From: a bacterium
GTDB taxonomy: Bacteria; Bacillota; Bacilli; Lactobacillales; Streptococcaceae
DNA: 64,000 bases
Assembly: GCA_905221325.1 (NCBI GenBank)
Contig: CAJNCS010000010.1
Span: 10,974 to 74,973 of the forward strand
Direction: 5' to 3'
In this document: positions 25,556 through 36,289 of the stretch, one piece after another
Numbering within the stretch: position 1 is the stretch's first letter
Layout of the letters: every line of letters starts with the position of its first letter
The notes under the pieces: model-generated
What the model saw: the letters and a program-made list of their open reading frames with translations, nothing else
Database searches by the model: none
What the model was told of the DNA's origin: nothing
Made by a program: the position numbers and the translations under genes

Positions 25556-26836
25556 ATGAAATTACAAAAACCAAAAGGAACGCAGGATATTCTGCCTGCT
25601 GAGTCTGCCAAGTGGCAGTACGTTGAGGGCTTTGCCCGTGAAATTTTCAAGCGCTATAACTATGCAGAAGTGCGCACGCCTATTTTTGAGCATTACGAGG
25701 TTATCAGTCGCTCTGTCGGGGATACGACCGATATCGTGACCAAGGAAATGTATGATTTCTATGACAAGGGTGATCGTCATATCACCCTTCGTCCAGAAGG
25801 AACTGCGCCCGTTGTCCGTTCCTATGTGGAAAATAAACTCTTCGCTCCAGAAGTGCAAAAGCCAAGTAAGTTCTACTACATGGGACCTATGTTCCGTTAT
25901 GAGCGTCCACAAGCAGGGCGTTTGCGCCAGTTCCACCAGATTGGTGTCGAGTGCTTTGGCTCTAGCAATCCAGCTACCGATGTGGAAACCATCGCTATGG
26001 CCGCTCATTTCTTGAAAGAAATTGGCATTCAAGGTGTCAAACTGCATCTTAACACTCTTGGAAATCCTGAGAGCCGTGCGGCTTACCGTCAAGCCTTGAT
26101 CGACTATTTGACACCGCTCAAGGAGACCTTGTCGAAGGATAGCCAGCGTCGTTTGGAGGAAAATCCTCTCCGTGTCTTAGACTCTAAGGAAAAAGAAGAC
26201 AAGGTGGCAGTGGAGAATGCGCCGTCTATCTTGGACTTCCTTGATGAAGAAAGCCAATCCCACTTTGATGCTGTGCGTCAGATGTTGGAAAATCTGGGTG
26301 TAGACTATATCATCGATACCAATATGGTGCGTGGTCTGGACTACTACAACCACACGATTTTCGAGTTCATCACTGAGATTGAGGGCAATGATTTGACAAT
26401 CTGTGCGGGTGGTCGTTACGATGGTTTGGTTGCTTACTTTGGTGGTCCTGAAACTGCTGGATTTGGTTTTGGACTTGGTGTAGAGCGCCTGCTTCTCATC
26501 CTTGAAAAGCAAGGTGTGGCCCTTCCTATTGAAAACGCTCTAGATGTTTATATCGCAGTCTTGGGTGAAGGCGCAAATGTCAAGGCTTTGGAATTGGTAC
26601 AAGCCCTTCGCCAACAAGGATTTAAAGCAGAGCGTGATTACCTCAATCGTAAACTAAAAGCTCAGTTCAAGTCAGCCGATGTCTTTGCGGCTAAGACCCT
26701 CATCACCCTGGGAGAGAGTGAAGTCGAAAGCGGACAAGTGACAGTTAAGAACAACCAAACCCGAGAAGAAGTTCAAGTGTCACTTGAGGCAATCAGCCAA
26801 AACTTCTCAGAAATCTTTGAAAAACTAGGATTTTAA
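25556..26836 (+). CDS. hisS: Histidyl-tRNA synthetase
   Basis: A 426-aa class II aminoacyl-tRNA synthetase that charges tRNA-His. It starts [17 protein letters not shown] (the family KGTxD N-terminus) and carries motif 2 [16 protein letters not shown], the histidine-binding segments [12 protein letters not shown] and AGGRYDGL, and motif 3 [11 protein letters not shown], plus a C-terminal anticodon-binding domain. An extended -10 TGGTAAAAT lies about 35 nt upstream. The leader is too short for a T-box. Terminator at 26851-26880. Confidence 0.97.
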   Translation: MKLQKPKGTQDILPAESAKWQYVEGFAREIFKRYNYAEVRTPIFEHYEVISRSVGDTTDIVTKEMYDFYDKGDRHITLRPEGTAPVVRSYVENKLFAPEVQKPSKFYYMGPMFRYERPQAGRLRQFHQIGVECFGSSNPATDVETIAMAAHFLKEIGIQGVKLHLNTLGNPESRAAYRQALIDYLTPLKETLSKDSQRRLEENPLRVLDSKEKEDKVAVENAPSILDFLDEESQSHFDAVRQMLENLGVDYIIDTNMVRGLDYYNHTIFEFITEIEGNDLTICAGGRYDGLVAYFGGPETAGFGFGLGVERLLLILEKQGVALPIENALDVYIAVLGEGANVKALELVQALRQQGFKAERDYLNRKLKAQFKSADVFAAKTLITLGESEVESGQVTVKNNQTREEVQVSLEAISQNFSEIFEKLGF

Positions 26837-26850
26837 TAGTATTTAAAACT

Positions 26851-26880
26851 GGTCAGGAAACCCATTCCTGACCGTTTTCT
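26851..26880 (+). terminator. hisS terminator
   Basis: GGTCAGGAA (26851-26859), ACCCA, TTCCTGACC (26865-26873), GTTTTCT. Confidence 0.85.
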
Positions 26881-26905
26881 TTTGCAAAATGACAAAAATC
26901 ATAAA

Positions 26906-26951
26906 CTTTTTGACAAATATTATTGTCAAAAAGAAAAAGATGTGTTACAAT
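26906..26951 (+). promoter_or_regulatory. Promoter with palindromic operator for the XRE/membrane-protein operon
   Basis: TTGTCA (26923-26928), 17 bp, TACAAT (26946-26951). The perfect inverted repeat CTTTTTGACAA / TTGTCAAAAAG (26906-26916 and 26923-26933) covers the -35, suggesting autorepression by the XRE protein. Confidence 0.75.
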
Positions 26952-26981
26952 GTAAGCAAGTTAAGAGTAAAGGAGAGAGGA

Positions 26982-27185
26982 ATGCTTAAAAATCGTCTAA
27001 AAGAGCTGCGGGCTCGCGATGGCCTCAACCAAACCGAACTAGCCAAGTTAGCAGGGGTTTCCAGACAGACCATCAGTCTACTAGAACGGGACGAATACAC
27101 CCCGTCCATTGTGATTGCCCTGAAGATTTCACAGATATTCAATGAACCAGTCGAGTCGGTATTTCGTATAGAGGAGGATGAGTGA
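26982..27185 (+). CDS. Small XRE (YgzD/Cro-like) transcriptional regulator
   Basis: A 67-aa single-domain helix-turn-helix protein (MLKNRLKELRARDGLNQTELAKLAGVSRQTISLLERDEYTPS). It resembles the compact regulators that precede small membrane-protein operons in Firmicutes. I choose ATG 26982, preceded by AAGGAGAGAG, over upstream starts at 26889. It leads an operon of membrane proteins and probably binds the palindrome at 26906-26933. Confidence 0.85.
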   Translation: MLKNRLKELRARDGLNQTELAKLAGVSRQTISLLERDEYTPSIVIALKISQIFNEPVESVFRIEEDE

Positions 27186-27373
27186 TAAACATGTATAAAG
27201 TGATTTATTATCTGAGTGTTGTTGTCCTTGTTGTGAATGCTTTCGCTATGATTGGAACATTATTCGGTTGGTTTTATTTTGTTGAAAGTAAATATTTGTT
27301 TTGGATTAATTTAGCCCTCTTGTCCATTTTCAATCGGTTGAAGAAAAAGGAGAAAAATGATGAACAAGTATAA
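27182..27373 (+). CDS. Small membrane protein, paralogue 1
   Basis: A 63-aa protein starting at GTG 27182, overlapping the XRE stop codon, with GGAGG 5 nt before it (ATG 27191 is an alternative). It has two hydrophobic segments (about 5-28 and 36-50) and a basic, charged end. It begins MINMYKVIYYL and is clearly related to the next gene product. Function unknown. Confidence 0.65.
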   Translation: MINMYKVIYYLSVVVLVVNAFAMIGTLFGWFYFVESKYLFWINLALLSIFNRLKKKEKNDEQV

Positions 27374-27557
27374 AGTAATTTATTATGTAGTTGCCATAGC
27401 TCTATTAGTCAGCGTGTTTTTACTGATTGGGATAGACCTAGGCTGGTTTAGTCCCTATCAAAGTGACCAATTTATTTGGGCCTACTTTGCTCTTATCCCA
27501 GTCGTTGACTGGATTGAAAAGAAAGTAAACAATTTAGCAAGTGAAAAAGGAGAATGA
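27357..27557 (+). CDS. Small membrane protein, paralogue 2
   Basis: A 66-aa protein (MNKYKVIYYVVAIALLVSVFLLIGIDLGWF...) that shares the YKVIYY start, the IG-x-x-x-GWF motif and the topology of the 63-aa protein before it, showing a tandem gene duplication. Two hydrophobic segments are separated by a short polar loop. It starts within the previous gene (17-nt overlap) with AAGGAG upstream. Function unknown. Confidence 0.65.
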   Translation: MMNKYKVIYYVVAIALLVSVFLLIGIDLGWFSPYQSDQFIWAYFALIPVVDWIEKKVNNLASEKGE

Positions 27558-27559
27558 AT

Positions 27560-28294
27560 ATGAAAAAGAAACGTGGATTGTTATTTTTAGCGGCTGTTGT
27601 CTTGGGAGGTTTCTTGGGCAGTTTTGCAGGGATGTTTAAGACACGTGCAGGATCCCATGGAACTATTTTAGATGTAAAGATCTTGATACCATGGCTATCA
27701 GCTATTTGTTTACTGTTAGGTTTTATTAGCATTCTTTTGACTTTCAATTTCTTAAAGAAAAGTAGAAAGTTTCACTCCTTGTATCAAGAGGAAATGGATG
27801 ATGATCTGAATGAAACCTATTATGTGCAAATGTATCGTAATCTTGAGTTTGGAACCATCGCTTTTAATATAACAGGCGTAGCGATTTTATTGTCTCTCTT
27901 CATTTCAGGAAGTGAAGTAATTGTACTAAATGTAAGCCATCTAACATTATCTCTTTCTTTTTTGGCATTAGTGATGGTTTTCAGTGCTCAAAAATATCTC
28001 TATAAAACAATTGCAATCGTTCGTCAGTTTGATTTGGAATTCTTCTCTACACCAAAGGATGTTTTGGACTATATAAATTCTTATGATGAAGGGGAGCGTC
28101 AGGCTAATTTGGAACAGAGTTTTCGGGTTTTATTCCAATTAAATCAGTATGTTTTGCCAGGTCTCTACTTTCTGATTGATCTTTTTTCTTTACTGACAGG
28201 AGAGATTCAGTTACTAGCCTTCTTGCTCGTAGGAACTATCCATATTTACATCAATGTGATGCAGTTACCTATGGTAAAACGCTATTTCAAATAG
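27560..28294 (+). CDS. DUF3169-family membrane protein
   Basis: A 244-aa protein with six hydrophobic segments in pairs (about 6-24, 40-61, 96-117, 121-140, 196-214, 218-236). The pattern fits DUF3169 membrane proteins, which often follow small XRE regulators in Firmicutes. I choose ATG 27560 (MKKKRGLL), 7-8 nt after AAGGAG, over the ATG at 27554, which is only 1 nt from it. Role unknown; such clusters are sometimes linked to antimicrobial peptide responses. Confidence 0.7.
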   Translation: MKKKRGLLFLAAVVLGGFLGSFAGMFKTRAGSHGTILDVKILIPWLSAICLLLGFISILLTFNFLKKSRKFHSLYQEEMDDDLNETYYVQMYRNLEFGTIAFNITGVAILLSLFISGSEVIVLNVSHLTLSLSFLALVMVFSAQKYLYKTIAIVRQFDLEFFSTPKDVLDYINSYDEGERQANLEQSFRVLFQLNQYVLPGLYFLIDLFSLLTGEIQLLAFLLVGTIHIYINVMQLPMVKRYFK

Positions 28295-28303
28295 GAGGCC
28301 CAT

Positions 28304-28945
28304 ATGAAATTACTTAAAAATCTTGGCTGGTTTCTTCTAGCTGTTCTATCCTTTTTCTTTGGTTATGGTCTAGTTCAGAGTATGGCTTTATCAGCTCTTG
28401 GACTAGGGGCTTCAATCTTTGGAGTCTTGCCACTTTATATAGTCCTGTCAGGGGCCTATGTTTATGGAGTTTACAAGTGGTATCAGACAGAAAAGGTTAG
28501 CATCGAGACGACAGCTTTTAATCGTTTCATTTGGTTGCCACCCCTGGTTTTGCTAGTGGCGATTACAGCCCAGTTCTATTTGCCAGATGATCCGTCGGTC
28601 AATCAACAAATCGTATCACAATTGACAGTTGCTCAGCCTGCATTCGGTTTCTTTATGGTGGTGGTCTTTGCTCCTCTGACGGAAGAACTCATTTTTAGAG
28701 GGATGTTGGCGCGCTATCTCTTTCCTAAACAGAATAACAACAAACAGACAGCTCTGTTTCTCCTCGTATCGAGTGTGCTTTTTGCCTTGATTCATTTTCC
28801 AGGAACTTTGCAACAGTTTTTAGTTTATGCCAGTCTGGGATTGAGTTTGGGTCTGGCTTATGTGAGTCGAAAAGGTCTTCTTTATAGCATTTCTTTACAC
28901 GCCTTGAATAATTTAATCGGCTTTTTGATGATACTCATGCTATAA
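28304..28945 (+). CDS. CPBP-family intramembrane glutamic endopeptidase
   Basis: A 213-aa integral membrane protein with the CAAX-protease/bacteriocin-processing (CPBP, Abi) signatures: EELIFRGMLARYLF (motif 1, EExxxR) and FALIHFP (motif 2) followed by the last membrane helices. Homologues cleave membrane peptides or give self-immunity to bacteriocins. It is 9 nt after the DUF3169 gene, in the same operon. Confidence 0.85.
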   Translation: MKLLKNLGWFLLAVLSFFFGYGLVQSMALSALGLGASIFGVLPLYIVLSGAYVYGVYKWYQTEKVSIETTAFNRFIWLPPLVLLVAITAQFYLPDDPSVNQQIVSQLTVAQPAFGFFMVVVFAPLTEELIFRGMLARYLFPKQNNNKQTALFLLVSSVLFALIHFPGTLQQFLVYASLGLSLGLAYVSRKGLLYSISLHALNNLIGFLMILML

Positions 28946-28962
28946 TAGAGTCAGGAGGTCAC

Positions 28963-29181
28963 ATGAAACGAGTAATTTTATTAGCAGTGATACAGGCGGT
29001 CGTTCTTTTCTTTATCATCGGGGCACTTGCCTATGCCTTTAAAGGCGACTTCTTTTACAACTATCTAGCAGTAATTTTTGCGCCTATTGCTGGAATCTTA
29101 CGTTTTGCTTCGGCTTATGCGACGGAGATTGTTCTACCTAAAAAGGCAGCTGAGATTGCCGAAAAGCGTAAAAAAGGTTAA
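28963..29181 (+). CDS. Small membrane protein (72 aa)
   Basis: A 72-aa protein with two hydrophobic segments (about 4-25 and 31-55) and a basic tail (PKKAAEIAEKRKKG). AGGAGG stands 4 nt upstream. It follows the CPBP gene by 17 nt and ends the operon before a terminator at 29195-29226. No function recognised. Confidence 0.65.
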   Translation: MKRVILLAVIQAVVLFFIIGALAYAFKGDFFYNYLAVIFAPIAGILRFASAYATEIVLPKKAAEIAEKRKKG

Positions 29182-29194
29182 AAATCATATTTAG

Positions 29195-29226
29195 GGAATC
29201 CGATGACGTTTTCATCGGATTTTTTG
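29195..29226 (+). terminator. Terminator before aspS
   Basis: AATCCGATGA, CGTTT, TCATCGGATT, then TTTTT. Confidence 0.85.
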
Positions 29227-29332
29227 TCTGTTTGTTTTGATTCCTAAAGACAATCAAACTTTTCTGCTGATTTTCATGAAGAGCCTGCGCTTTTATGGTA
29301 AAATAGTAACAGAATAAAAGAGGAGAGAAGAA

Positions 29333-31096
29333 ATGAAACGTAGTATGTATGCTGGTCGTGTTCGTGAGGAACACATCGGACAAGAAATAACCTTGAAAGG
29401 ATGGGTTGGCCGTCGTCGTGACCTAGGTGGTTTGATCTTTATAGACATTCGTGACCGTGAAGGAATCATGCAGTTGGTTATCAACCCTGAAAAAGTCTCT
29501 GCAGAGGTCATGGCAACAGCTGAAAGTCTTCGCAGTGAGTTTGTCATCGAGGTGACTGGGCAAGTCGCTGCGCGTGAGCAAGCCAATGATAAATTGCCGA
29601 CTGGTGCAGTTGAGTTAAACGTGACAGCTTTGACAGTGCTTAACACAGCTAAAACAACCCCATTTGAGATTAAGGATGGCATTGAGGCCAATGATGATAC
29701 GCGTCTACGTTACCGTTACCTTGACCTTCGTCGTCCAGAGATGTTGGAAAATCTCAAACTTCGTGCCAAGGTGACTCATTCTATCCGTAACTACTTGGAT
29801 GAGTTGGAGTTTATTGATGTGGAGACGCCATTCCTTTCTAAGTCAACACCAGAAGGAGCGCGTGACTATTTGGTGCCATCTCGTGTCAATAAAGGTCATT
29901 TCTACGCTCTTCCTCAAAGTCCACAGATTACCAAACAGTTGTTGATGAATGCTGGATTTGACCGTTACTACCAAATCGTCAAATGTTTCCGTGACGAAGA
30001 CTTGCGTGGAGATCGTCAGCCCGAATTTACTCAGGTCGACTTGGAAACTTCCTTCCTTACGGAGCAAGAAATCCAAGATATCACAGAAGGCTTGATTGCG
30101 CGCGTGATGAAGGAAACAAAAGGCATCGAAGTGACGCTTCCATTTCCTCGTATGAAGTATGACGATGCTATGTCCCTTTATGGTTCTGACAAGCCAGATA
30201 CGCGTTTTGACATGTTGCTTCAGGATCTGACAGAAGTTGTCAAGGGTGTTGATTTTAAAGTCTTCTCAGAAGCACCTGCTGTTAAAGCCATTGTAGTCAA
30301 AGGAGCTGCGGACAACTACTCACGTAAAGACATCGACAAGATGACCGAAGTAGCCAAGCAGTATGGTGCCAAAGGACTTGCTTGGGTCAAGGTTGTTGAT
30401 GGAGAATTAAATGGACCAGTTGCTAAGTTCTTGACTGGCATTCAAGCAGATTTGACAGGAGTTCTTGGTCTTGAAGATAAAGACTTGGTTCTCTTTGTGG
30501 CTGATACGCTTGACGTAGCAAATGCAACACTTGGCGCCCTTCGTGGTCGTATTGCTAAAGAGCTTGGCTTGATTGATAGCGACAAATTCAACTTCCTTTG
30601 GGTTGTTGACTGGCCGATGTTTGAATGGTCTGAAGAAGAAGGTCGTTACATGAGCGCCCACCATCCATTCACTCTGCCACAGGAAGAGACAGCTCACGAA
30701 CTAGAAGGTGATTTGGCTAAAGTTCGTGCCATTGCTTACGATATCGTCTTGAACGGTTACGAACTTGGTGGTGGTAGTCTTCGTATCAACCAAAAAGAAC
30801 TCCAAGAACGCATGTTCCAGGCTCTTGGATTCTCAGCTGAGGAAGCCAATGACCAGTTCGGCTTCCTTCTTGAGGCCATGGACTATGGTTTCCCACCACA
30901 CGGTGGTTTGGCTATCGGACTTGACCGTTTTGTCATGCTCTTAGCAGGAGAAGAAAATATCCGTGAAGTCATTGCTTTCCCTAAGAACAACAAGGCAACT
31001 GATCCAATGACACAAGCTCCATCAACAGTCGCTCTCAAACAACTAGAGGAACTCAGTTTACAAGTAGAAGAAGATGAAACAAGCAAAACGAATTAA
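29333..31096 (+). CDS. aspS: Aspartyl-tRNA synthetase
   Basis: A 587-aa class II synthetase. It has an N-terminal OB fold ([28 protein letters not shown], residues ~24-51), motif 2 ([20 protein letters not shown]), the bacterial GAD insertion domain and motif 3 [13 protein letters not shown]. It charges tRNA-Asp. An extended -10 TGGTAAAAT sits at 29296-29304, and AGAGGAGAGAAGA precedes the ATG. The YitT gene overlaps its 3' end by 23 nt. Confidence 0.97.
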   Translation: MKRSMYAGRVREEHIGQEITLKGWVGRRRDLGGLIFIDIRDREGIMQLVINPEKVSAEVMATAESLRSEFVIEVTGQVAAREQANDKLPTGAVELNVTALTVLNTAKTTPFEIKDGIEANDDTRLRYRYLDLRRPEMLENLKLRAKVTHSIRNYLDELEFIDVETPFLSKSTPEGARDYLVPSRVNKGHFYALPQSPQITKQLLMNAGFDRYYQIVKCFRDEDLRGDRQPEFTQVDLETSFLTEQEIQDITEGLIARVMKETKGIEVTLPFPRMKYDDAMSLYGSDKPDTRFDMLLQDLTEVVKGVDFKVFSEAPAVKAIVVKGAADNYSRKDIDKMTEVAKQYGAKGLAWVKVVDGELNGPVAKFLTGIQADLTGVLGLEDKDLVLFVADTLDVANATLGALRGRIAKELGLIDSDKFNFLWVVDWPMFEWSEEEGRYMSAHHPFTLPQEETAHELEGDLAKVRAIAYDIVLNGYELGGGSLRINQKELQERMFQALGFSAEEANDQFGFLLEAMDYGFPPHGGLAIGLDRFVMLLAGEENIREVIAFPKNNKATDPMTQAPSTVALKQLEELSLQVEEDETSKTN

Positions 31097-32015
31097 GCGG
31101 TGGCGCTATTATCTGCGCCGCTTTGCTTATCAGATAAAAATTTTACGTGTCTTACAAAGTATCTCTCGGGAAAAATATGATGAGAAAGTCTCGGCTTCTC
31201 TGGTCTATGGCTTTTTGTCAGCAGTAGCGGTCAATTTCTTTTTTCAACCAGGGCACGTGTATTCGAGTGGTGCGACAGGTCTGGCACAGATTATCTCTGC
31301 CTTGAGCAATCACTGGTTTGGTTTCCATCTACCGGTATCCGCAACCTTTTATGCCATTAATATCCCACTGATGATTTTGGCTTGGTATCAGATTGGACAT
31401 AAATTTACGGTCTTTACCTTTATAACGGTATCCATGAGTTCTCTTTTTATCCAGTTTGTGCCCGTTGTGACGCTGACAGAGGATCCCATCATCAATGCCC
31501 TTTTTGGGGGTGTTGTCATGGGCTTGGGAATCGGCTTTGCTTTGCGCAATAGTATTTCCAGTGGAGGTACAGATATTGTCAGCCTGACCATTCGCAAGAA
31601 AACGGGGAGGAATGTCGGCAGTATTTCTTTTTTGGTCAATGGGACGATTATGCTGATAGCAGGTTTGACCTTTGGTTGGAAATACGCTCTCTACTCCATG
31701 ATTACCATTTTTGTATCCAGTCGTGTGACAGATGCGGTCTTTACCAAGCAAAAACGCATGCAGGCCATGATTGTGACCAGTAATCCTGACAAGGTAATCG
31801 AAAAAATCCATAAAAAATTGCACCGAGGGGCTACCATGATCCACGATGCAGAAGGAACCTATAATCATGAGAGAAAAGCAGTCTTGATTACTGTTATCAC
31901 ACGAGCAGAGTTTAATGATTTTAAACACATCATGAAACAAGTCGATCCGACAGCTTTTGTCTCTGTATCCGAAAATGTCCACATCCTAGGACGATTCGTA
32001 GAAACAGACAATTAA
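31074..32015 (+). CDS. YitT-family (DUF2179) membrane protein
   Basis: A 313-aa protein with five or six membrane segments (residues ~38-210) followed by a C-terminal DUF2179 domain ([78 protein letters not shown]). YitT proteins are widespread in Firmicutes; transport or signalling is suspected. The start overlaps aspS by 23 nt and has only a weak ribosome site, suggesting translational coupling. Confidence 0.85.
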   Translation: MKQAKRIKRWRYYLRRFAYQIKILRVLQSISREKYDEKVSASLVYGFLSAVAVNFFFQPGHVYSSGATGLAQIISALSNHWFGFHLPVSATFYAINIPLMILAWYQIGHKFTVFTFITVSMSSLFIQFVPVVTLTEDPIINALFGGVVMGLGIGFALRNSISSGGTDIVSLTIRKKTGRNVGSISFLVNGTIMLIAGLTFGWKYALYSMITIFVSSRVTDAVFTKQKRMQAMIVTSNPDKVIEKIHKKLHRGATMIHDAEGTYNHERKAVLITVITRAEFNDFKHIMKQVDPTAFVSVSENVHILGRFVETDN

Positions 32016-32024
32016 TAATACTCA

Positions 32025-32055
32025 AAAGACCAGCCTTGGGGCTGGTCTTTATTTT
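32025..32055. terminator. Bidirectional terminator between YitT gene and malR
   Basis: AAAGACCAGCC (32025-32035), TTGG, GGCTGGTCTTT (32040-32050). It overlaps the malR stop codon, so malR transcription ends on the same hairpin. Confidence 0.8.
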
Positions 32056-33035
32056 TCGATAATTTTGTGGGCAATCAACTGACGGTAACAAATCTGTCTA
32101 TTATTTTTCGCGTCATTGATAATCTGCAGAATGGTTTCAAAGGAAACGCGCCCAAGTTCAAGACTGTTGATGTCGACATAAGCTACGAGATCGAGTCGAG
32201 GATTGACAGAGTCAAAACTCAAAACGGGAATATTTAATTGGTGTTTATTGATGTAGTCGCAAACCCCTTCAGCTAGAAGGCTGTCGGTTGTAATGATAGC
32301 GTCAATCTGCGGATCGTGATTAAATAGGAGTTCACTGAATCGATAACCTTTTTCTTCTAGAAATTCTGTCGCAAAGTAGGTTAAGTTGGTATCAATCGAA
32401 AGTTGGTGTTGTTTGAGTGCCAATTCGTAACCTTTTAGACGGTCTTGTGTAACGAAAAGTTTCTTGGTTCCTCCGATAAAGGCAATTCTGCTGCAGCCCT
32501 TCTTGATGAAATACTCAGTTGCATCAAAACCGGCTTGGACATTATCATTGTCGACAAGTGGGATAAAGGGTGAGAGGGATTTTCCAAGGATGAGGAAAGG
32601 AAACTGTTCTTCCGCTACGAGCTTCACCAGTGGATCTTCTTCTTGAGCGTAGAGGAAGATCAGACCATCGACACGTTTCCCATAAACCATCTGAGAAATA
32701 GCATTGAGACGTTCTTTTTCATCTTTCCCCGTTGCAATCTGAATAGCGTAGTGGTTTTCAGATGCGACTTGGGCAATCCCTCGTAGAACAGATGGGAAGA
32801 AAGGATTTTGGTAAAAGGCATCTGAGTCGTCAGGCAATACCAAACCGATAACTTGAGTATAGCTGCTAACTAAACTACGAGCATTGAGATTGGGATGGTA
32901 GTTGAGCTCCTTCATTGCCTTGCGAACTCGTTTTTTGGTTTCATCACTAATTGTTGATTTGTTTTGAATAACGCGGGTTACGGTTGAAGGTGAGACACCT
33001 GCAGCCTTGGCCACATCTTTAATCGTAACGGGCAT
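32049..33035 (-). CDS. malR: Maltose operon LacI-family repressor
   Basis: A 328-aa LacI/GalR regulator: an N-terminal helix-turn-helix (VTIKDVAKAAGVSPSTVTRVIQN) with hinge helix, then a periplasmic-binding-like sensor domain. MalR of pneumococci represses malXCD and malQP (malMP) until maltose or maltotriose is present. Near-symmetric CGCAAACGTTTGCG-type operators lie before both operons. It is transcribed after malA from a minus-strand promoter (TTGAAA-17-TATAAT, 33910-33882). Start at ATG 33035, 9 nt after the malA stop. Confidence 0.93.
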   Translation of the reverse strand: MPVTIKDVAKAAGVSPSTVTRVIQNKSTISDETKKRVRKAMKELNYHPNLNARSLVSSYTQVIGLVLPDDSDAFYQNPFFPSVLRGIAQVASENHYAIQIATGKDEKERLNAISQMVYGKRVDGLIFLYAQEEDPLVKLVAEEQFPFLILGKSLSPFIPLVDNDNVQAGFDATEYFIKKGCSRIAFIGGTKKLFVTQDRLKGYELALKQHQLSIDTNLTYFATEFLEEKGYRFSELLFNHDPQIDAIITTDSLLAEGVCDYINKHQLNIPVLSFDSVNPRLDLVAYVDINSLELGRVSFETILQIINDAKNNRQICYRQLIAHKIIEK

Positions 33036-33044
33036 AAAAATCTC

Positions 33045-33851
33045 CTATTTATGATAATCTGGATCACGGAAATGTGTCTTGTAAAAAATAGTGACCAGAT
33101 ACAGAACAAAAAGAATGTTTTGTACAGTGATAAGGGTTGTCATATTTTGGCCAAAAAGTCCCAAAATAAGTGTAATCAAAGTTGGTAATCCTAAACAGTT
33201 CAAGATAAAATGGTAGCACTCTTTAAAGCTCCTAAATGAAAAGAGGCGTGATTTTTTGGTGATATAAAGGAGAAGACTAGCTCCAAGAGAGACAATGAAG
33301 AAATTCAACCCAAAGAGGAAGCTAGCACCAAGGACGAGAAAGAGACTGATATAGACACGGTTCTGCTGGTACCAGTCTTTAGAAATAGCCTGGGTTAAAG
33401 CTTCCTTACTCTGGAAACTCTCCGTTTGAATGGCGTGGTAGCGAATGCGGGTCAATTCCTTGTTTTCCTTACTGATGACGAGTTCTTCAGTATCAAAATG
33501 AAGTTGCAAATCTTTTGGCAATTCCTTGCTTGGACTTGGACCAATCAGAAGAGAAGCTTGCTGATTTTTAGTTCCAGAATAGCTCAGTTTTCCATCTACT
33601 ATCTGCGCATTCTCTGACAAGTCCATGATCGCTTCATCTGTCAGGGGTGTGTAGACATTATCGATAAAAGTATCCAGCGGATACGTTTCCTGCGAGCTGT
33701 TTTGAATGGCAATTGGAACCATAGACAAGCTGATGAGGAAAATGCTAGTAAAGAGGAGTTGAAACCAGTTGAGTCCGAAACGTTTTGACAGGGGCTTACG
33801 AAATCCCCAGATACTAGTAAAATACGAGAATGGATATGGAAGCATAGGCAT
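33045..33851 (-). CDS. malA: Maltodextrin utilisation protein MalA (DUF1189)
   Basis: A 268-aa membrane protein of the DUF1189/MalA type: an N-terminal segment [30 protein letters not shown], an extracytoplasmic domain of about 120 residues, then three or four membrane segments (about 170-255). It is co-transcribed with malR. Its biochemical role is not known; location and name follow the pneumococcal mal locus. The ribosome site (AGAAAG) is weak. Confidence 0.85.
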   Translation of the reverse strand: MPMLPYPFSYFTSIWGFRKPLSKRFGLNWFQLLFTSIFLISLSMVPIAIQNSSQETYPLDTFIDNVYTPLTDEAIMDLSENAQIVDGKLSYSGTKNQQASLLIGPSPSKELPKDLQLHFDTEELVISKENKELTRIRYHAIQTESFQSKEALTQAISKDWYQQNRVYISLFLVLGASFLFGLNFFIVSLGASLLLYITKKSRLFSFRSFKECYHFILNCLGLPTLITLILGLFGQNMTTLITVQNILFVLYLVTIFYKTHFRDPDYHK

Positions 33852-33881
33852 CTTTCTAAAAGTGTTTTCTACATGAGTAAT

Positions 33882-33910
33882 ATTATATAGAGAAATGTAC
33901 TTTATTTCAA
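33882..33910 (-). promoter_or_regulatory. malA-malR promoter
   Basis: Minus strand TTGAAA (33910-33905), 17 bp, TATAAT (33887-33882), about 30 nt before the malA start. No MalR palindrome is seen here, so the repressor operon appears not to be strongly autoregulated. Confidence 0.75.
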
Positions 33911-34026
33911 GTCTAGTAAATGGATTGCTTTTTGAAAAGAGGATTCGGCTACTATTTGTGGTCTTGTGTCTAATCTTTTAACTTTACAAACAAGCTCCAA
34001 AATGAAAAAAGGGTGGCGGGGATAGA

Positions 34027-34869
34027 TTATCCCTTGTCGCCACCACTTGTAAGTCCTGAAACAAAGTTCTTTTGTAGGAAGAAGAAGAGAATACAGATTG
34101 GAAGGGCGATGAGGATAGCACCTGCTGAGAAGTAGGCAATCTTCATATTTTTCACGTTGTTAACGAAGGTTTGGAGACCGACGGCAACAGTAAAGTATTC
34201 TTTCTCACGAAGCAAGAAACTAGAGAGAATGTAGTCTCCGAAAGGTCCCATGAAGGCCCAGAGAGCTTGTACAGCCACCATTGGGCGAACGAGTGGGAGA
34301 ACAATTTGCCAGAAGCGGCGGAAGTGTCCTGCACCATCTAGTTTTGCAGATTCGTCTAGAGACATTGGTACTGTGTCGAAGTAGCCTTTCATGAGCCAAG
34401 CGTTCATAGGGATACCGCCACCAACGTAGAGGAAGATGAGGAACCAGCTATGGTTAAGGGCATTCAACATAAGGGCCATAACGAAGAAGGCGGTCAAAGC
34501 GGCCATGGTTGGCACCATTTGGATAATCAAGAAGAAGACCAAACTTTGTTTACGAGCCAAGAAGTTGTAACGGCTGTAAGCATAACCAGCAAGTACGATG
34601 ATACTTGTTTGTACAGCCATTGTAATAAAGGCAATAATCAAAGTATTAAGGTACCAAGTACCATACAAGGTTTCGGTGAAGAGCCCTTTAAAGTTATCAA
34701 AGCTAAAGTCGACGTTACCATCTAGTTTAAAAGCTACGACGTTACCAGTCTTGAAGGCTGACATAATGGTAATCAAAAGTGGATAGATAATCACGATTGA
34801 AAGGCCAATCAAGTAGAGGTAAGTGAGGGTTTGAGTCAGTCTACGTTTGAGTTTGATTGAGTTATTCAT
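34027..34869 (-). CDS. malD: Maltodextrin ABC transporter permease MalD (MalG-like)
   Basis: A 280-aa permease with six membrane segments and the permease EAA-type loop ([28 protein letters not shown]). It pairs with MalC and the binding protein MalX; in streptococci the ATPase is usually the shared MsmK, encoded elsewhere. I choose ATG 34869 ([10 protein letters not shown]), with GGAGGACGTC upstream, just after the malC stop codon. It is the last gene of malXCD. Confidence 0.93.
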   Translation of the reverse strand: MNNSIKLKRRLTQTLTYLYLIGLSIVIIYPLLITIMSAFKTGNVVAFKLDGNVDFSFDNFKGLFTETLYGTWYLNTLIIAFITMAVQTSIIVLAGYAYSRYNFLARKQSLVFFLIIQMVPTMAALTAFFVMALMLNALNHSWFLIFLYVGGGIPMNAWLMKGYFDTVPMSLDESAKLDGAGHFRRFWQIVLPLVRPMVAVQALWAFMGPFGDYILSSFLLREKEYFTVAVGLQTFVNNVKNMKIAYFSAGAILIALPICILFFFLQKNFVSGLTSGGDKG

Positions 34870-34870
34870 C

Positions 34871-36163
34871 TTAGACGTCCTCCATATCAAATGCGTGTAG
34901 TTTCTTGAATGCGATCATAGAGATAGAGATGACAATGATAGAGATAATCAAGGTAACAGCTGCCGCCATAGAGTATTGTGGGGCTGTACCTGTTGTCAAA
35001 CGGTAAATCCATGAAATCAAGATATCAGTTGAACCGGCTCCACCACCAACGCTACCAGGACCTCCGCCGTTGAAGAGGTACATGATAGAGAAGTTGTTAA
35101 AGTTAAAGGTGTATTGGCTGATCAATGTTGGAGCTGCAACAGCCAAAATCATAGGGAAAGTGATGTTGCGGAATTTTTGCCAAGCATTGGCACCATCGAT
35201 GTAAGCCGCTTCATAGAGGTCGTTAGGAATAGACTGCAAGATACCCAAGGTCAAAACGTAGATATATGGGAATCCTAGCCAACCTTGCATCATAATCAAG
35301 GCAATCTTCGTCCAAGTTGGGTCTGTTTTCCAAGGGATAAGAGCACCGTCAAGGAAAGGAAGAACCTTAGACAAAAGAGGCAAGACTTGCGTATTAATGG
35401 CACCAACACTATCGTTAAACATGTTTGAGAATGTCAAGATAGTGATGAAGGCTGGAACAGCCCAAGGAAGAAGGAAAATAACACCAAAGATACGTTTTCC
35501 TTTGATAAATGGTTGGTTAGCAATGATAGCGGTGAAGATACCAATCACAATCTGCAAAGTAGAAGCAGACAAAGCCCAGATAATGGTCCAAGAAAGAACG
35601 GAACCAAAGGCTGAACGGAAGGTACTTAAGCTCCAGATGTTTGTGAAGTTCGTCAAACCAACCCAGTCCAACAATTTGTTTGGTGGCAAGTGTTGGAAGT
35701 CATAGTTGGTAAAGGCAATCATCAAGGTTACGATAACTGGGAAGATAATCGCAAATGTCATTGCTACATACGATGGGATGATCAAAAGATATGGGAATCC
35801 ATTCTCATAAATACCTTTAATCATATCCTTGAAGGTACGAGCTACAGGAATACCGTTGTTGATACGTTTAGCAGTCGTATGTGCGTCTTTGATATTAAAG
35901 ATATAAAAGAGCAAGTAAACGACAACAAAGATAGAGTGGAAGGCGCCACGAATCAGCATGAAAAGTGAATTGTCACGACCAGGTTTGTCACCAAGTGTGA
36001 TCAAATTGCTCAATTCAGGGGTTGCAAGTGTTAGAAAATACAGAACAAATAAAACGGTAACACCAAGGAAAATGAATCCTTTAGCTTTTTGTTTATTATA
36101 GATTTGTCCTAAACCAGGAATGATTGACAGCAAGGCTGCTTTGCGAGGCTGTTGTTTTTCCAT
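34871..36163 (-). CDS. malC: Maltodextrin ABC transporter permease MalC (MalF-like)
   Basis: A 430-aa permease. After [29 protein letters not shown] it has a hydrophobic N-terminal extension and then six core segments with the EAA-type loop ([25 protein letters not shown]). It forms the channel with MalD. I choose ATG 36163, preceded by GAAAGGAGT, over a longer frame starting at 36247 that would place this ribosome site inside the gene. It lies between malX and malD. Confidence 0.93.
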   Translation of the reverse strand: MEKQQPRKAALLSIIPGLGQIYNKQKAKGFIFLGVTVLFVLYFLTLATPELSNLITLGDKPGRDNSLFMLIRGAFHSIFVVVYLLFYIFNIKDAHTTAKRINNGIPVARTFKDMIKGIYENGFPYLLIIPSYVAMTFAIIFPVIVTLMIAFTNYDFQHLPPNKLLDWVGLTNFTNIWSLSTFRSAFGSVLSWTIIWALSASTLQIVIGIFTAIIANQPFIKGKRIFGVIFLLPWAVPAFITILTFSNMFNDSVGAINTQVLPLLSKVLPFLDGALIPWKTDPTWTKIALIMMQGWLGFPYIYVLTLGILQSIPNDLYEAAYIDGANAWQKFRNITFPMILAVAAPTLISQYTFNFNNFSIMYLFNGGGPGSVGGGAGSTDILISWIYRLTTGTAPQYSMAAAVTLIISIIVISISMIAFKKLHAFDMEDV

Positions 36164-36289
36164 GATTACTCCTTTCATAGGATGTGAGATAAAACTCGGA
36201 TTCAACCGCAAGATACGTGTATCTGAATAAGAAGCGTATCTATACATTCAAAGGGGGATTTCACTTCCACCCCCCCTTGAACAAATCAA

